Made by a program: the position numbers and the translations under genes. A stretch of DNA of 32,110 nucleotides from a virus, in the IMG/VR virus record IMGVR_UViG_3300006810_000202, positions 1 through 32,110 of that record. One strand, written 5' to 3'. Positions 1 through 9,488 of this stretch are shown here, piece after piece. Every line of letters starts with the position of its first letter. The stretch's first letter is position 1. The notes beneath the pieces were generated by a model that was not told the DNA's origin, did no database searches, and saw only the letters and a list, made by a program, of their open reading frames with translations.

Positions 1-2511
1 AAGAGATTTTGCAAGTTTACATGTATTTGGATTAGCACCAATTTTTGCTGTGTCTTGTGTTTCTATTGTTTGATAAGAAGGAATACCATTCCAGTAATCA
101 TATTGTGTTAGAATATCACCAGTATAGTATTTCTTTTCTCTTGGGAATTCAGTTGTTGTAATTGATTTAGCACCAACAACATGTTCTACAATCTTAGCCA
201 TATGTAAGAATGCATCTCGTGTTCCCATTCTTTGTTCGATTTGTAATCCAGTATTAACTGCATTTTCAAAATACATTCCAGCAGTTTGTACTGTAGCTGC
301 ATTACCACCATATTGAATATCGTGAGCAACTGCATCAACAATATATCCAGTATCTCTTCTGCATTTCTCTTCGCTATATGGAAGTACTTCGAAGTATTGT
401 GATAAGTGATTTAGTACACCAGATTGAACTGTTGCTTTAACACCTTCAATTTCACCAAACGCAGATTGATTTACTGCATTATATGTTGAAAGTGTTGGGA
501 ATTCAACTGGAGGATTAAGTAGCAATGTATTATTAGTAATACTATTTGCAACAATATCAAATAATCCTTCAACTTCATCACCGATTGCTCCACCTGCTGA
601 ACCTGAACTAAAGTCTTGAGATGCAGCATTACCAGAAGATTTTAATCCACCAATATCTGTGTCTTGTACAATAAGGTTAGCACAATCACCAATATGTGCG
701 AATGCAGCAGCAGTTGGTTCTCTTTGGTCGAGAGGTAATACGCTTACAGCATTTTCAAAGTAAAGTTTAGCGTCGTTGATTGTTGCAAAGTTACCACGAT
801 GTTGAGCATCGAATGAGATAGCATCAATTAGATATCCTAAATCTCTTTCGCACTTAGCAACATCATAACTTAATGAAGGTCTGTTTGCAGCTAACCAAGC
901 AGTAATTTCAGCTTGTAAGAATGCTTTATTATTTTGTAATTGAGCTCTACCATTAATACGTTGAGTATTTACTGCGTTATTAGTATAAAGTATTGTGTCA
1001 GCATTGCCAGAACCATTTGTCATGATATCAATGATTTCATCAAATGATGCTTCAGCTGCAGTTTTCATTGTGTCGTCAGATATTGCAGCAACAACTAATC
1101 CTTTAGCATATTTAATTGCTGAAACAGTTTCAGTTAATTGTTCGTTAATTACAGCATCAGCACCTGTTGTACCAATTCTGTATGCAAGTCCGTTAAATAC
1201 TGCGTTGAAGTTTGAACCAGTTAATACATCAGCTTTAACAGCATCAATAATTAAGCCAATATCACGCTTACACTTATCGCCATCAAAGACATAGTATCTA
1301 TCCTTGAGATAGCCTTGTACTTCTTCAATGATAAAGTCTCTGTTACGTTGTAATTGTAATCTTGCATTTGTTCTGTTCGGGTCAAACGAAGCCTTAGTGA
1401 TTGTAGGCATTTCGTCATCTTCAATATTAGTATCATCTAATAAATCAGCAACTGTGTTAATTAAATCATGTACTGCAGTACCGGTTGTAGCATTAGCAGC
1501 AGTTCCACTAGTATCTTGTGTTAGACTATTACCTGAAGTTGGAGTAATAGCTGTTTCTTCAACCACTTGTTTAGCTTTATCAGCCAACCAAGCAAATGCT
1601 TGTCTTGTAGGTTCGCGTTGTTCGTAAGGAAGAATATTAATTGCTTCTCTTAAGCCAGATACATTAGCAGTATCTTCGTATTCAGATAATGTTTTAAATT
1701 GACCTTTTACTTCAAGTGGCAAGACATTGACAGAGCGTTGTTGCTCATAGTCTGCCGATTGAGAATCAAATCTTCTGAAGTAGTAATTAAGTACTTCAAC
1801 TGTATTTTCGTTACCACCATATTCAATATCTCTTGAAACAGCGTCAAGCATAAGACCAACGTCTCTTGTGCATTTCGCTTTACTGTATGGTAAGCCATTA
1901 TATTCTTTTCTAATGTGGTCAATAACACTTGCTTGTAGATTTTCAGTAATACCATCAAGTGTTGCAACAGCAGCTTCCATTCCAGATTCAATAGAAGGTT
2001 CTATGTAAGCTGGTAAGTGGTCTCTATTTTTATCTCTAATAACTTGAGTTGTAATATTAATACCAGCTCTTACAGCTTCACCAACTTCAACACCAGCGTC
2101 TGTTAATGAAGTATCTTGTGTTTGTGCGTTACCAGTTGTAGGTGTTACTGTAATGTCTCTTACAATATTATATGCAACGTTTGCAATATGTTCCCAAGTT
2201 TTAGCTGTTGGTAAAATCTGGTCTTCAGGTAATACAGCAATAGCATTATCATAATACATTCTTGCAAAGTTAACAGCAGCTGCATTAGAGCCGTGTTGTA
2301 TATCCCAAGATATAGCATCAGTTAAGAATCCTGTATCTCTTTCGCACTTAGCAACATCGTAAGTTAATGTTGGGAAGTTTTGAGCAATATATGCTGTGAC
2401 TTCTGCTTGTAAGAATGCTTTATTTAATTGTAATATTTGTCTTGCAGTTGTATGATTTGCTGATACAGAGTTAGTTCCGAAAGTTAATGCGTCAGCAGCT
2501 GTTTCACTATT
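1..2511 (-). pseudogene. Continuation of the giant modular adhesin frame beyond an in-frame TAA (partial, runs off the window)
   Basis: Reading leftward in the same frame as the gene ending at 2512, all 837 codons to the window edge are open; the TAA at 2514-2512 is the only stop. The product continues the upstream protein: five more copies of the Lys-Cys-x-Arg-Asp helical module, with Cys codons near 2345, 1871, 1271, 851 and 362, separated by helical stretches rich in Leu-Pro-x-x-Gln-Arg. The codons after the TAA align with another copy of the module at about 1050-970, where the stop column holds Thr. No late promoter or convincing ribosome-binding site precedes the first in-frame ATG (2259-2257). 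The stretch is therefore either untranslated debris of a recently broken gene, a readthrough extension, or a sequencing error. The true C-terminus is outside the window. Strand and frame are certain; whether it is expressed is not. Confidence 0.8.
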
Positions 2512-5500
2512 TTATAAGATGTCAATAATCTCATCAAATGCAGCATTACTTCTTGTTAAAGCAGTTCCTGTAATATCTGCTTCAGCTGCAGCTTTATCTT
2601 TTAGATAATTGATTGCGCCAACAGTTTCTGTTAATTGCTGTTGATATACTAATTGAGCACCAGCTCCACCTAATCTATATGATAGACCATTAAATACTGC
2701 GTGGTAGTTAGAACCAGAAGCAACATCTCGTCTTACTGCATCTAGTATTAATCCAGTATCTCTAGAACATTTTTCTCCATCAAATATGAAGTAATTATCG
2801 TCAAGATAAGCATTAACTTCAGCAGCTAAGAAGTCTTTATTAGCTTGTAATTGTTCTCTAGCATATTGACCTTGAGAGTTGTAAGTAACTTTTGTAACTG
2901 CATGTTTTTCAACAGATACAAATGTGTGAGTACCACCTGAGCCTGTTCCAACATTAACTGTAATATCATCACCAGCAACTGTTGTAATTTGCATTGGTAC
3001 TCTATAGTTACCATCACCTTTTCTTGGATATGAGTGCTCAGTAGCATCTCCATCTTGAGAACATGTAAATGTGAAGCTATATGGAGCGAACTCGATATAA
3101 TCATCAGTTGTTAAATCATGCCCTGGGATAGTTACTACTGAAATACCTGTTGCAGGGTCATAAGTAGCAGTTGTTGGTGTATAATGAGATACATGAGAAG
3201 CTGGGTCTGGGAATACTAGAACATCACTATCAATACAATTAGCATCAGCTCTAACAAACGTATGAGTTCCACCTGCTCCTGCGCCAACATTCATTGTAAT
3301 TGTGTCTGCAGTAACAGAAGTAATTTTTACTGGTGTTTTATATGCAGGGTGGTGTGATTCTGGATATGCGTGTTCTGTTGCATTACCATCTTGAGCACAT
3401 GTAAATACCACACTCTCTGGTGCAATAGAAACATAATCACCGGCCTCTAAATTGTGTTGACCAATAGTTGCTACGAATACTCCAGTTACTTCATCGTATG
3501 TAGCTGTTCTTGGTGTATATGTTGAGATATACTTAGCTGTTTTAATATTATTAGCTGTTGCCGATACAAATGTATGTGCAGATGTATCAGAAGATGTTCC
3601 AACATTTAAAGTGATTGTTGTGTTAGTTGTACTTGCAACTACTACTGGTTTCTTATATGCAGGGTGTTGTCTTTCGCCTTCGATAGCATTTGTAATTGCT
3701 GATACAAATGTGTGAACTCCGCCACCATTTTCTACAGCTCCAACATTACATTCAATACCTGTTGCTGTAACTGCAGTTAATTTAATCTTTTTCTTATAGA
3801 ATGGATGGTGAGCTTCAGGAACAGTATGTTGTGTAGCGTTATCATCAAGTTCACAAGTAAATGTAATACTATAAGGTGCGATTTCAATCTCATCGCCAAC
3901 TTGTAATTTATGAGCACCAATTTCTGCAGTAAATACTCCAGTCGATGGAACATAAGTAGCACCAGTTGGTGTAAACTGTGTAATTGTAGTTGTAGGATAA
4001 GTATGTTGAGTTGCATTACCATCAGTTGCACAAGTAAATGTTAAACTATCAGGAGCAATCATTATCTCATCGCCGATTTGTAAATCGTGAGAACCAATCG
4101 TTAGTACAGACAATCCAGTTACTGGGTCGTATGTAGCATTTGTAGTTGTATATGTTTTATTTCCACTATTAACAATAGAAACAATTTTGTCAAATGATTC
4201 ATCTGAACGATGTTCAGATGCGTTGTCACTAATACCAATTACATGACTAATTGCATTTGTTAAAGCTGATACAAATGTATGCTCATTAGAACCACCAGTT
4301 CCTACAAAACATACAATTGTTGTTGCTGTAACTGAATGTACTGGACAAGGATGGTTATAATAAGGATGCCCTGGATTTGGAACTGCATCGTTTGTAGGTC
4401 CGCTTCCTGTATCACAACTGAACGTAATACCATCTTCGAGGAATCTTACATAATCACCTGGTTGTAAACTATGTCTACCAATAGTTGCTTCAAATCTTCC
4501 AGTTTCTGGGTCGTATGAAGCATCAGTAGGTGTAAATTGAGAACCAATCTCGTCAGTATTTACACGAGTCTTTAATTCGTTAATTGCGCCAGTTGTTTCT
4601 ACAAGCTGTTCATTAATAACATTATCTGCAAGAGCAGTACCTGAGCGATACGCAAGTCCAGTTTGAATAGCGTTATAGTTAGAACCTGTTAAGATATCAC
4701 GCTCAACCGCAGGTAAGATATAAGATTGAATATCTCTTCTGCACTTGTCTGAGTCATATCTAAAATATGTTTCATCAATATAACCTAATACTAAATCTTG
4801 TAAAAACTCTCTATTATCTTGTAATTGTTTTCTAGCATTACGTCTGTCAACAGGAATATCTGTAGAATCACTCCATGTAATAGCGTCACCTAATACTGAT
4901 ACAGATTTAGGTAATGCTTCAACAAATGTGTGTTGGTCAATAATTGCTGATTTACCAACATTGACTGTAATCTTAGTAGCATTTGCACCAATAACTTCAA
5001 TAGGTGTTCCAGCAGCTGGGTCAGAAGCTCTAGGATATCCTGTTCTTGTTGTATTATTATCTCTATCACAAGTAAATACAAGGCCACCTGTTTTCAGAAG
5101 GACCTTTCTTCCAACAGTTAGACCGTGGCCTGTACCTAGTGTGATAACTGATAACCCAGTTTCTGGGTCATAAGTAGCTGCGGAAGGAGTAAACTGTTTT
5201 CCTTTATTTTCTAAGATTTCTAAAATTTGGTCGTATCCAGCATCAAGTCTTTCAGAAGCAAGATATGAATTGCCGTCAATTAATTCGTTTGTTTGGTCTT
5301 TAAGTCTTCGATAAGCTGCAACTGTTTCGTTATTCTGTTGTTCCATAACAGTTTTTGCAGTAGCCATATAATATGCACGACCTGCAGTAACTGAGTTATA
5401 GTTAGTATCAAACATCATGTCATTTGTAACAGCTGGGATTATGTAATCAGAAACATCCCTACGACAAGAAGCACTATCGTATGCAAAGAACTCATCGTTA

Positions 5501-8334
5501 TTTTCAATCCAATCAATAAGTTCATTAGTAATAAATTCTCTATTGTCTTGGATTAAATTACGAGCTGCAGTGTAAGGAACTGAAGTATCTTTAAAGATAA
5601 TTGGGTTCATATTTTCTTCGCCATACTCTAATACATTGAGTAATTCACCGAAAGAAGTATCAACACGCTCGTTAATTTGGTTATTACCAGATTCAAATAC
5701 ACCTTTGATTCTATCTCTTAAGTATATGTTAGCGCCTTTTGTTTCTTCAAGCTGTTCGCCTGGTACAACATAACTGATTGGAGACCTATAAGTAATTCCT
5801 GCAAGTCTTCCCCAATAGTTAGTGTCGAGTGCGATATCATAACCTGTACCATCAAGTATAATACCTGAATCTCTTAAACATTTTTCTGAATCATACTCTT
5901 GATAACCTAATCCACCGTTTGCTGTATTAGCTGTTAAATAATCGACCATATCGTCGATAATATCATCAGCAGCATTTTCAATTGTATCAGCAAATGCAGT
6001 ATTACCGATAATTGTTGCAGAGGTTGACTTAGGAGCAAAGAACTCGGTAGTACCTTTTGCTCTCATTGAGATGTCACCGAACTGAGTACCTGAGTTGTTC
6101 AGCGTCATTTGTCCACCATTCAATGCATAGAATGCGCATCGTACGAAGATGGATAGAGAACCGATACCGTTAACACCAGCACCGTCTCTTGCAACATAAC
6201 CTAAACCGTTTTGAGTACGAGGTGTGAAACCAAAACATAATACGTAAGTATATAATGAGTCAGTATCTAGTACTCTTCTGTCTGCGAGTACACAACCACC
6301 ACCTCTACCAACTGCTCTGTTCGGGAAGTCGTCAATACCAATACTTTCAACAACACCAACACCACCAGATTCTGATGTTACAGTGTCACCGACTGCAAAA
6401 CCTTTGTTGTTTTTAAGGTTACGAACTCTAATCTTACGATAAGTTGCAATATCTCCAGGAACACCTTTAATTGCGTCTTGTGAGTCGTCCCAAGATAAGT
6501 AACCAACAGCACCAGATGAGAATACAACTTCATCATCAAGATTCCAGTCACCTGTAAGACCTGCTTTTAAAGTAAATTCTCTACCTAAGTCAGCAAGAGT
6601 ACCTTTTGAGTTATATGGATTTAAAGGTGGTTCAACATCTTGTCTTAAGAAGTTAGATAACTGAGTACTATCTCTTAAATATGGAGAACGGAGTAACTTA
6701 GCTCCAGGTCGATATGCGATAGCAAATCCACCCTCTGGGAAGTCAAAGTTATCAACTTGGAAATTTTGATATGAGAAACCTTGTACATAACAACCTGAAC
6801 CAACCAAGATACCATTATTGTTTTCGTATCCTTTTTCTAATTCAATAACAGTTGCATACTGGCCAGCTGTAGAAGTACAAGAACAATCATCAGGTAACTG
6901 AAGATTACCTTTTGTATAATATGTACCTGGACCAACTGAAATATGAACTGCGTTATTAATTGCGTTTCTGTTGAGGTCACCACCAGCTTTTTCTAAACAA
7001 AGTTCGAAAGCTCTTTCAAGTGTTCTAACAGGTTGTAATTGAGTACCTGGATTATCGTCGTCACCTGAACCAGCGTCTACGTGAACTTTAAGTGCTTGAG
7101 CTGTTCTACGAGATATATCATCGTAAAGTGCAGCCATATTGACTTTTTCTGTTTCACCAGTTTTCTCATTTTTAACAGCAAAGAATGATTCATCATCAAT
7201 CGGTGGGTCCATTTCTTTGGACAAGTCCATGTCAAAGTCAACAAGGTCAGAATTTGTTATTGTACCACCATCGAATGCAGAACTTGCTATTTCACCATTA
7301 TCAAAAGTTGAATTAGTAGAACTTAAGCCATCAGCAGATGAACTACGGATTGTCATATCAGTAGCTACAACATTATCCATAGTACCTGTAAATGAAGTAT
7401 TAGATATTGTACCATCGGTGAATGTTGAATCATCAATGGTTGAATTTGTAAGTACTACATTATTACCAGTACCATCGTTAAACTCAGAATCTGTAATAAC
7501 GATATTGTTTGCTGTACCATCATTAAATTCAGATGAAGTAATAATAGAATTATTGATTGTGCCATCATTGAACTGTGAAGATGTCCATATATTATTAGCA
7601 CCAGTACCATTTGAAAAATCAGAAGTTGTAATTGTAAGAGTACGACCATCTGAATTTGTAATTAATCCACCATCAAATGATGATGAAGACATAGTAATGT
7701 TATTAGCTGTACTATCGCTGAGCGCGCCATCTGCAAATGTTGATTGAGTAATCGTAATATTATTTGCAGAACTATCGGTGATTACAGAATCATCAATAGT
7801 AGAATTTGTTAATGCGACATTATTACCTGTGCCGTCATTAAACTCGGAATTTGTTATAATAACATTGTTTGCTGTACTATCATTCAGCTCTGAACTTGTA
7901 AGTACAATGTTATTACCTGTTGAATTTGTAAATCTAGAGTCGTCAATATCAGAGTTGGCAATGTCTAAATCTTCACCAGTTGAAGATACTAATGAGCCAT
8001 TAGTAAATGACGATGATGTAATTGTAATGTTATTAGCTGTGGAATCAAAGATTTCAGTATCTTGGATAGAGCCACGAACAAAGTCTGTATCTTCAATGTC
8101 TGAGTTATCGATACGAACATTATCAAGCGTGGAGTCGCGCATTTGGACGCCAGAAATTGTGCCGCCTGTAATTGTTATACGGTCAAAAACTTCATACTGG
8201 ATTGCTTGAACCAGTTCTTTCCTAGTGATACTACTTGTACCATCGTCACCCTGTACTAGGTTAACAACGACAAATAAATCCTCTGGCCTGGTATTCGCAC
8301 CGGTAATAGGAGGTAATTCTGAAATTTTTGCCAT
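2512..8334 (-). CDS. Giant modular tail fiber / adhesin (1940 residues to the in-frame stop)
   Basis: A probable virion fiber or adhesin reaching from the baseplate to the host surface. Residues 1-50 form an attachment-type N-terminus like those of marine phage fibers. Residues 55-365 are a Ser/Thr/Asn/Asp-rich beta-solenoid with a short period (Asn-Asn-Ile-x-Ile-Thr, then Ser-x-Phe-x-Asp-Gly-Thr). Residues 410-780 look like a beta-helix domain of pectate-lyase style (Asp-Asp-Asn-Pro-Gly-Thr near 426-431, then Gly-Pro-Gly-Thr-Tyr at 468-472). From 810 on, helical modules with a Lys-Cys-x-Arg-Asp core (Cys 819, 957, 1198, 1856; the second has Ser before Cys) alternate with about 105-residue beta modules holding Thr-Phe-Thr-Cys and His-Thr-Phe-Val. 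The ATG follows AAGGGAAAA at a suitable distance, and a late-promoter motif lies 28 bp upstream. Host target and receptor are unknown. The frame continues intact past the TAA, so this may be only the first 70% of the intended protein. Confidence 0.85.
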   Translation of the reverse strand: MAKISELPPITGANTRPEDLFVVVNLVQGDDGTSSITRKELVQAIQYEVFDRITITGGTISGVQMRDSTLDNVRIDNSDIEDTDFVRGSIQDTEIFDSTANNITITSSSFTNGSLVSSTGEDLDIANSDIDDSRFTNSTGNNIVLTSSELNDSTANNVIITNSEFNDGTGNNVALTNSTIDDSVITDSSANNITITQSTFADGALSDSTANNITMSSSSFDGGLITNSDGRTLTITTSDFSNGTGANNIWTSSQFNDGTINNSIITSSEFNDGTANNIVITDSEFNDGTGNNVVLTNSTIDDSTFTDGTISNTSFTGTMDNVVATDMTIRSSSADGLSSTNSTFDNGEIASSAFDGGTITNSDLVDFDMDLSKEMDPPIDDESFFAVKNEKTGETEKVNMAALYDDISRRTAQALKVHVDAGSGDDDNPGTQLQPVRTLERAFELCLEKAGGDLNRNAINNAVHISVGPGTYYTKGNLQLPDDCSCTSTAGQYATVIELEKGYENNNGILVGSGCYVQGFSYQNFQVDNFDFPEGGFAIAYRPGAKLLRSPYLRDSTQLSNFLRQDVEPPLNPYNSKGTLADLGREFTLKAGLTGDWNLDDEVVFSSGAVGYLSWDDSQDAIKGVPGDIATYRKIRVRNLKNNKGFAVGDTVTSESGGVGVVESIGIDDFPNRAVGRGGGCVLADRRVLDTDSLYTYVLCFGFTPRTQNGLGYVARDGAGVNGIGSLSIFVRCAFYALNGGQMTLNNSGTQFGDISMRAKGTTEFFAPKSTSATIIGNTAFADTIENAADDIIDDMVDYLTANTANGGLGYQEYDSEKCLRDSGIILDGTGYDIALDTNYWGRLAGITYRSPISYVVPGEQLEETKGANIYLRDRIKGVFESGNNQINERVDTSFGELLNVLEYGEENMNPIIFKDTSVPYTAARNLIQDNREFITNELIDWIENNDEFFAYDSASCRRDVSDYIIPAVTNDMMFDTNYNSVTAGRAYYMATAKTVMEQQNNETVAAYRRLKDQTNELIDGNSYLASERLDAGYDQILEILENKGKQFTPSAATYDPETGLSVITLGTGHGLTVGRKVLLKTGGLVFTCDRDNNTTRTGYPRASDPAAGTPIEVIGANATKITVNVGKSAIIDQHTFVEALPKSVSVLGDAITWSDSTDIPVDRRNARKQLQDNREFLQDLVLGYIDETYFRYDSDKCRRDIQSYILPAVERDILTGSNYNAIQTGLAYRSGTALADNVINEQLVETTGAINELKTRVNTDEIGSQFTPTDASYDPETGRFEATIGRHSLQPGDYVRFLEDGITFSCDTGSGPTNDAVPNPGHPYYNHPCPVHSVTATTIVCFVGTGGSNEHTFVSALTNAISHVIGISDNASEHRSDESFDKIVSIVNSGNKTYTTTNATYDPVTGLSVLTIGSHDLQIGDEIMIAPDSLTFTCATDGNATQHTYPTTTITQFTPTGATYVPSTGVFTAEIGAHKLQVGDEIEIAPYSITFTCELDDNATQHTVPEAHHPFYKKKIKLTAVTATGIECNVGAVENGGGVHTFVSAITNAIEGERQHPAYKKPVVVASTTNTTITLNVGTSSDTSAHTFVSATANNIKTAKYISTYTPRTATYDEVTGVFVATIGQHNLEAGDYVSIAPESVVFTCAQDGNATEHAYPESHHPAYKTPVKITSVTADTITMNVGAGAGGTHTFVRADANCIDSDVLVFPDPASHVSHYTPTTATYDPATGISVVTIPGHDLTTDDYIEFAPYSFTFTCSQDGDATEHSYPRKGDGNYRVPMQITTVAGDDITVNVGTGSGGTHTFVSVEKHAVTKVTYNSQGQYAREQLQANKDFLAAEVNAYLDDNYFIFDGEKCSRDTGLILDAVRRDVASGSNYHAVFNGLSYRLGGAGAQLVYQQQLTETVGAINYLKDKAAAEADITGTALTRSNAAFDEIIDIL
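2890..5199 (-). repeat. Region of repeated ~105-residue beta modules within the giant adhesin
   Basis: Within residues 1046-1815 I count six copies of a module that runs Thr-Tyr-Asp-Pro-x-Thr-Gly, Thr-Ile-Gly-x-His-x-Leu, Gly-Asp-x-Ile, Phe-Thr-Cys, a Tyr-Pro / His-Pro-x-Tyr-Lys loop, Asn-Val-Gly, His-Thr-Phe-Val. They begin near residues 1046, 1266, 1394, 1453, 1605 and 1717. The third is split by the fourth. The first is separated from the rest by a helical Lys-Cys-x-Arg-Asp module. Similar repeats occur in marine phage structural proteins, but I do not know a precise function. Confidence 0.8.
7240..8172 (-). repeat. Short-period beta-solenoid coding repeat
   Basis: This stretch codes residues 55-365 of the giant adhesin. 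It repeats a unit of about ten residues built on Asn-Asn-(Ile/Val)-x-(Ile/Leu)-Thr and Ser-x-Phe-x-Asp-Gly-Thr. A larger duplication is superimposed: residues 151-183 recur almost unchanged at 271-303, 360 bp apart. Low-complexity Ser/Thr/Asn/Asp content with regular aliphatic residues fits a parallel beta-helix shaft. Long antisense open frames at 7139-7747 and 7778-8209 are by-products of this composition. Confidence 0.8.
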
Positions 8335-8361
8335 TTAGACTTTTCCCTTAATTTATTCTAT

Positions 8362-8369
8362 TATTTATT
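8362..8369 (-). promoter_or_regulatory. T4-type late promoter motif (AATAAATA) before the giant adhesin
   Basis: On the minus strand the octamer AATAAATA, extended to AATAAATAATAG, lies 28 bp upstream of the ATG at 8334, in the 56-bp gap after the S74 fiber gene. It differs from the T4 late consensus TATAAATA by one base. The same motif stands at nearly the same distance before two other genes here, which supports a real signal in AT-rich DNA. It would give a leader of about 20 nt. Confidence 0.55.
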
Positions 8370-8390
8370 AGGTCAGTACCCAACTACCCA

Positions 8391-9488
8391 TTACGAATTT
8401 AACTGATTCTCTAAATCATTTACTTTTTCTTTCAATTCTTTAATCGACTCTAGTAAAAGAGGTATTAATTGCTCATAACGAACTGCTTTGTATGTTTCAC
8501 CATTTCTTTCGTGATTAAATACTACAGTTGGAAGTATTTCTTCTACTTCTTGAGCAACAACACCTGGAATAGTTTCACTAGGTTTGTCTTTATAATTGAA
8601 CATATATCCATTAATTTGACTTATTTTATCTAATGGATTTTGTATAACTTTTAAATTGTCTTTTAATCTTAAATCTGATGCGACATAAGCAGTAATAATA
8701 TCACCAGTTGCTTGAATATTACCAGTAACAGTTAATTCACCTGTCTGGTTAATATTACCAGTAACAGTCAATGTACCAGTATATGTGTCGTTAGCATTAC
8801 TTCTTAAAAAGTCTGTGCTGTCTAAATTATCAAGAGTACTAGCATTAAGACCAGAGTCAAAGTCTGTATCGTTAACCCATAAGCCTGAACTTGAATTATA
8901 TTTTAGTACTTGACCATTTTGTACATTTGTAATTGTAACATCTGAAAGGTCGTTAACAGCTACTGACGATATAACACCTGTTAATTGAGAACCATCACCA
9001 ATAAAATTATTAGCAGTAACATCTTCAGTTACTACAACATTTTCAGTTACAGCTAAATTAGGAACAGTTAATGTTCCAGCACTGGTTAAACTAAGCTTAT
9101 CTGCTCCAGCACCAGTATTAATAATAAAGTTACCACCACTATCTTTTAAACCAACATCCCATGTTAAACTACCGTTAGTAAATTCAATTTGACCGCCGGT
9201 TCCATTAGAAAATGTGGCAGTTGTTTGAGATGCACCATTAACTTTAATTGGACTATTAACTTGAATAGTAGCAGATGCTGTTTCAGACGAAAGCGCGTCA
9301 GTCTGAACATCTCCTAAGAATGTAGCAGCTGTAAAATTACCAGTAATTTGAGCATTACCTTGTGCAGCAGAATCACCAGAACCAGTTGTAATTACGTCAG
9401 TTCTAAAAGCAGTACTGATTTCGTTAGTTTTATCTAGCCATTGCTGAAATGTATCTGATGTCTGTATGTTTGATATATTTTTAGCCAT
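8391..9488 (-). CDS. Tail fiber with C-terminal S74 intramolecular chaperone/peptidase domain
   Basis: A 365-residue fiber protein. Residues 1-40 are a probable attachment segment. Residues 45-265 are Thr/Ser/Asn/Gly-rich beta repeats such as Leu-Thr-Val-Thr-Gly-Asn, as expected of a trimeric shaft. Residues 270-365 form an S74 domain: Ser271-Asp-Leu-Arg-Leu-Lys276 has the Ser/Lys dyad spacing known from endosialidase chaperones, followed by Ala-Gln-Glu-Val at 312-315, Tyr-Lys-Ala-Val-Arg-Tyr near 333-338 and a helical end. In this family the domain drives trimer folding and is then released by self-cleavage, so the mature fiber would end near residue 270. The start overlaps the stop of the preceding gene in TAATG, suggesting coupled translation. 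The receptor is unknown. Confidence 0.9.
   Translation of the reverse strand: MAKNISNIQTSDTFQQWLDKTNEISTAFRTDVITTGSGDSAAQGNAQITGNFTAATFLGDVQTDALSSETASATIQVNSPIKVNGASQTTATFSNGTGGQIEFTNGSLTWDVGLKDSGGNFIINTGAGADKLSLTSAGTLTVPNLAVTENVVVTEDVTANNFIGDGSQLTGVISSVAVNDLSDVTITNVQNGQVLKYNSSSGLWVNDTDFDSGLNASTLDNLDSTDFLRSNANDTYTGTLTVTGNINQTGELTVTGNIQATGDIITAYVASDLRLKDNLKVIQNPLDKISQINGYMFNYKDKPSETIPGVVAQEVEEILPTVVFNHERNGETYKAVRYEQLIPLLLESIKELKEKVNDLENQLNS

Noticed and set aside
995-1627. Plus-strand open frames at 995-1294 and 1328-1627
   Set aside because: They are antisense to the repeat-bearing continuation of the adhesin, whose minus frame is open throughout and has clear module conservation.
2512-2514. 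Genome-wide use of TAA as a sense codon
   Set aside because: Several other genes here (for example the head-completion, small coiled-coil and hub genes) end in TAA directly at the next start, so TAA works as a stop.
2505-2520. A frameshift as cause of the adhesin break
   Set aside because: I read every triplet from 1 to 2514; the frame before and after the stop is the same. Only a single stop codon separates the parts.
7139-8209. Two long plus-strand open frames (7139-7747 and 7778-8209) opposite the adhesin
   Set aside because: They mirror the repetitive Ser/Thr/Asn codons of the solenoid. Their Leu/Val/Ser-rich products, lack of ribosome-binding sites and position inside a clear gene mark them as shadows.
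8370-8395. A terminator hairpin after the S74 fiber gene
   Set aside because: Only a very short GGT/ACC pairing is present, without a following T-run.
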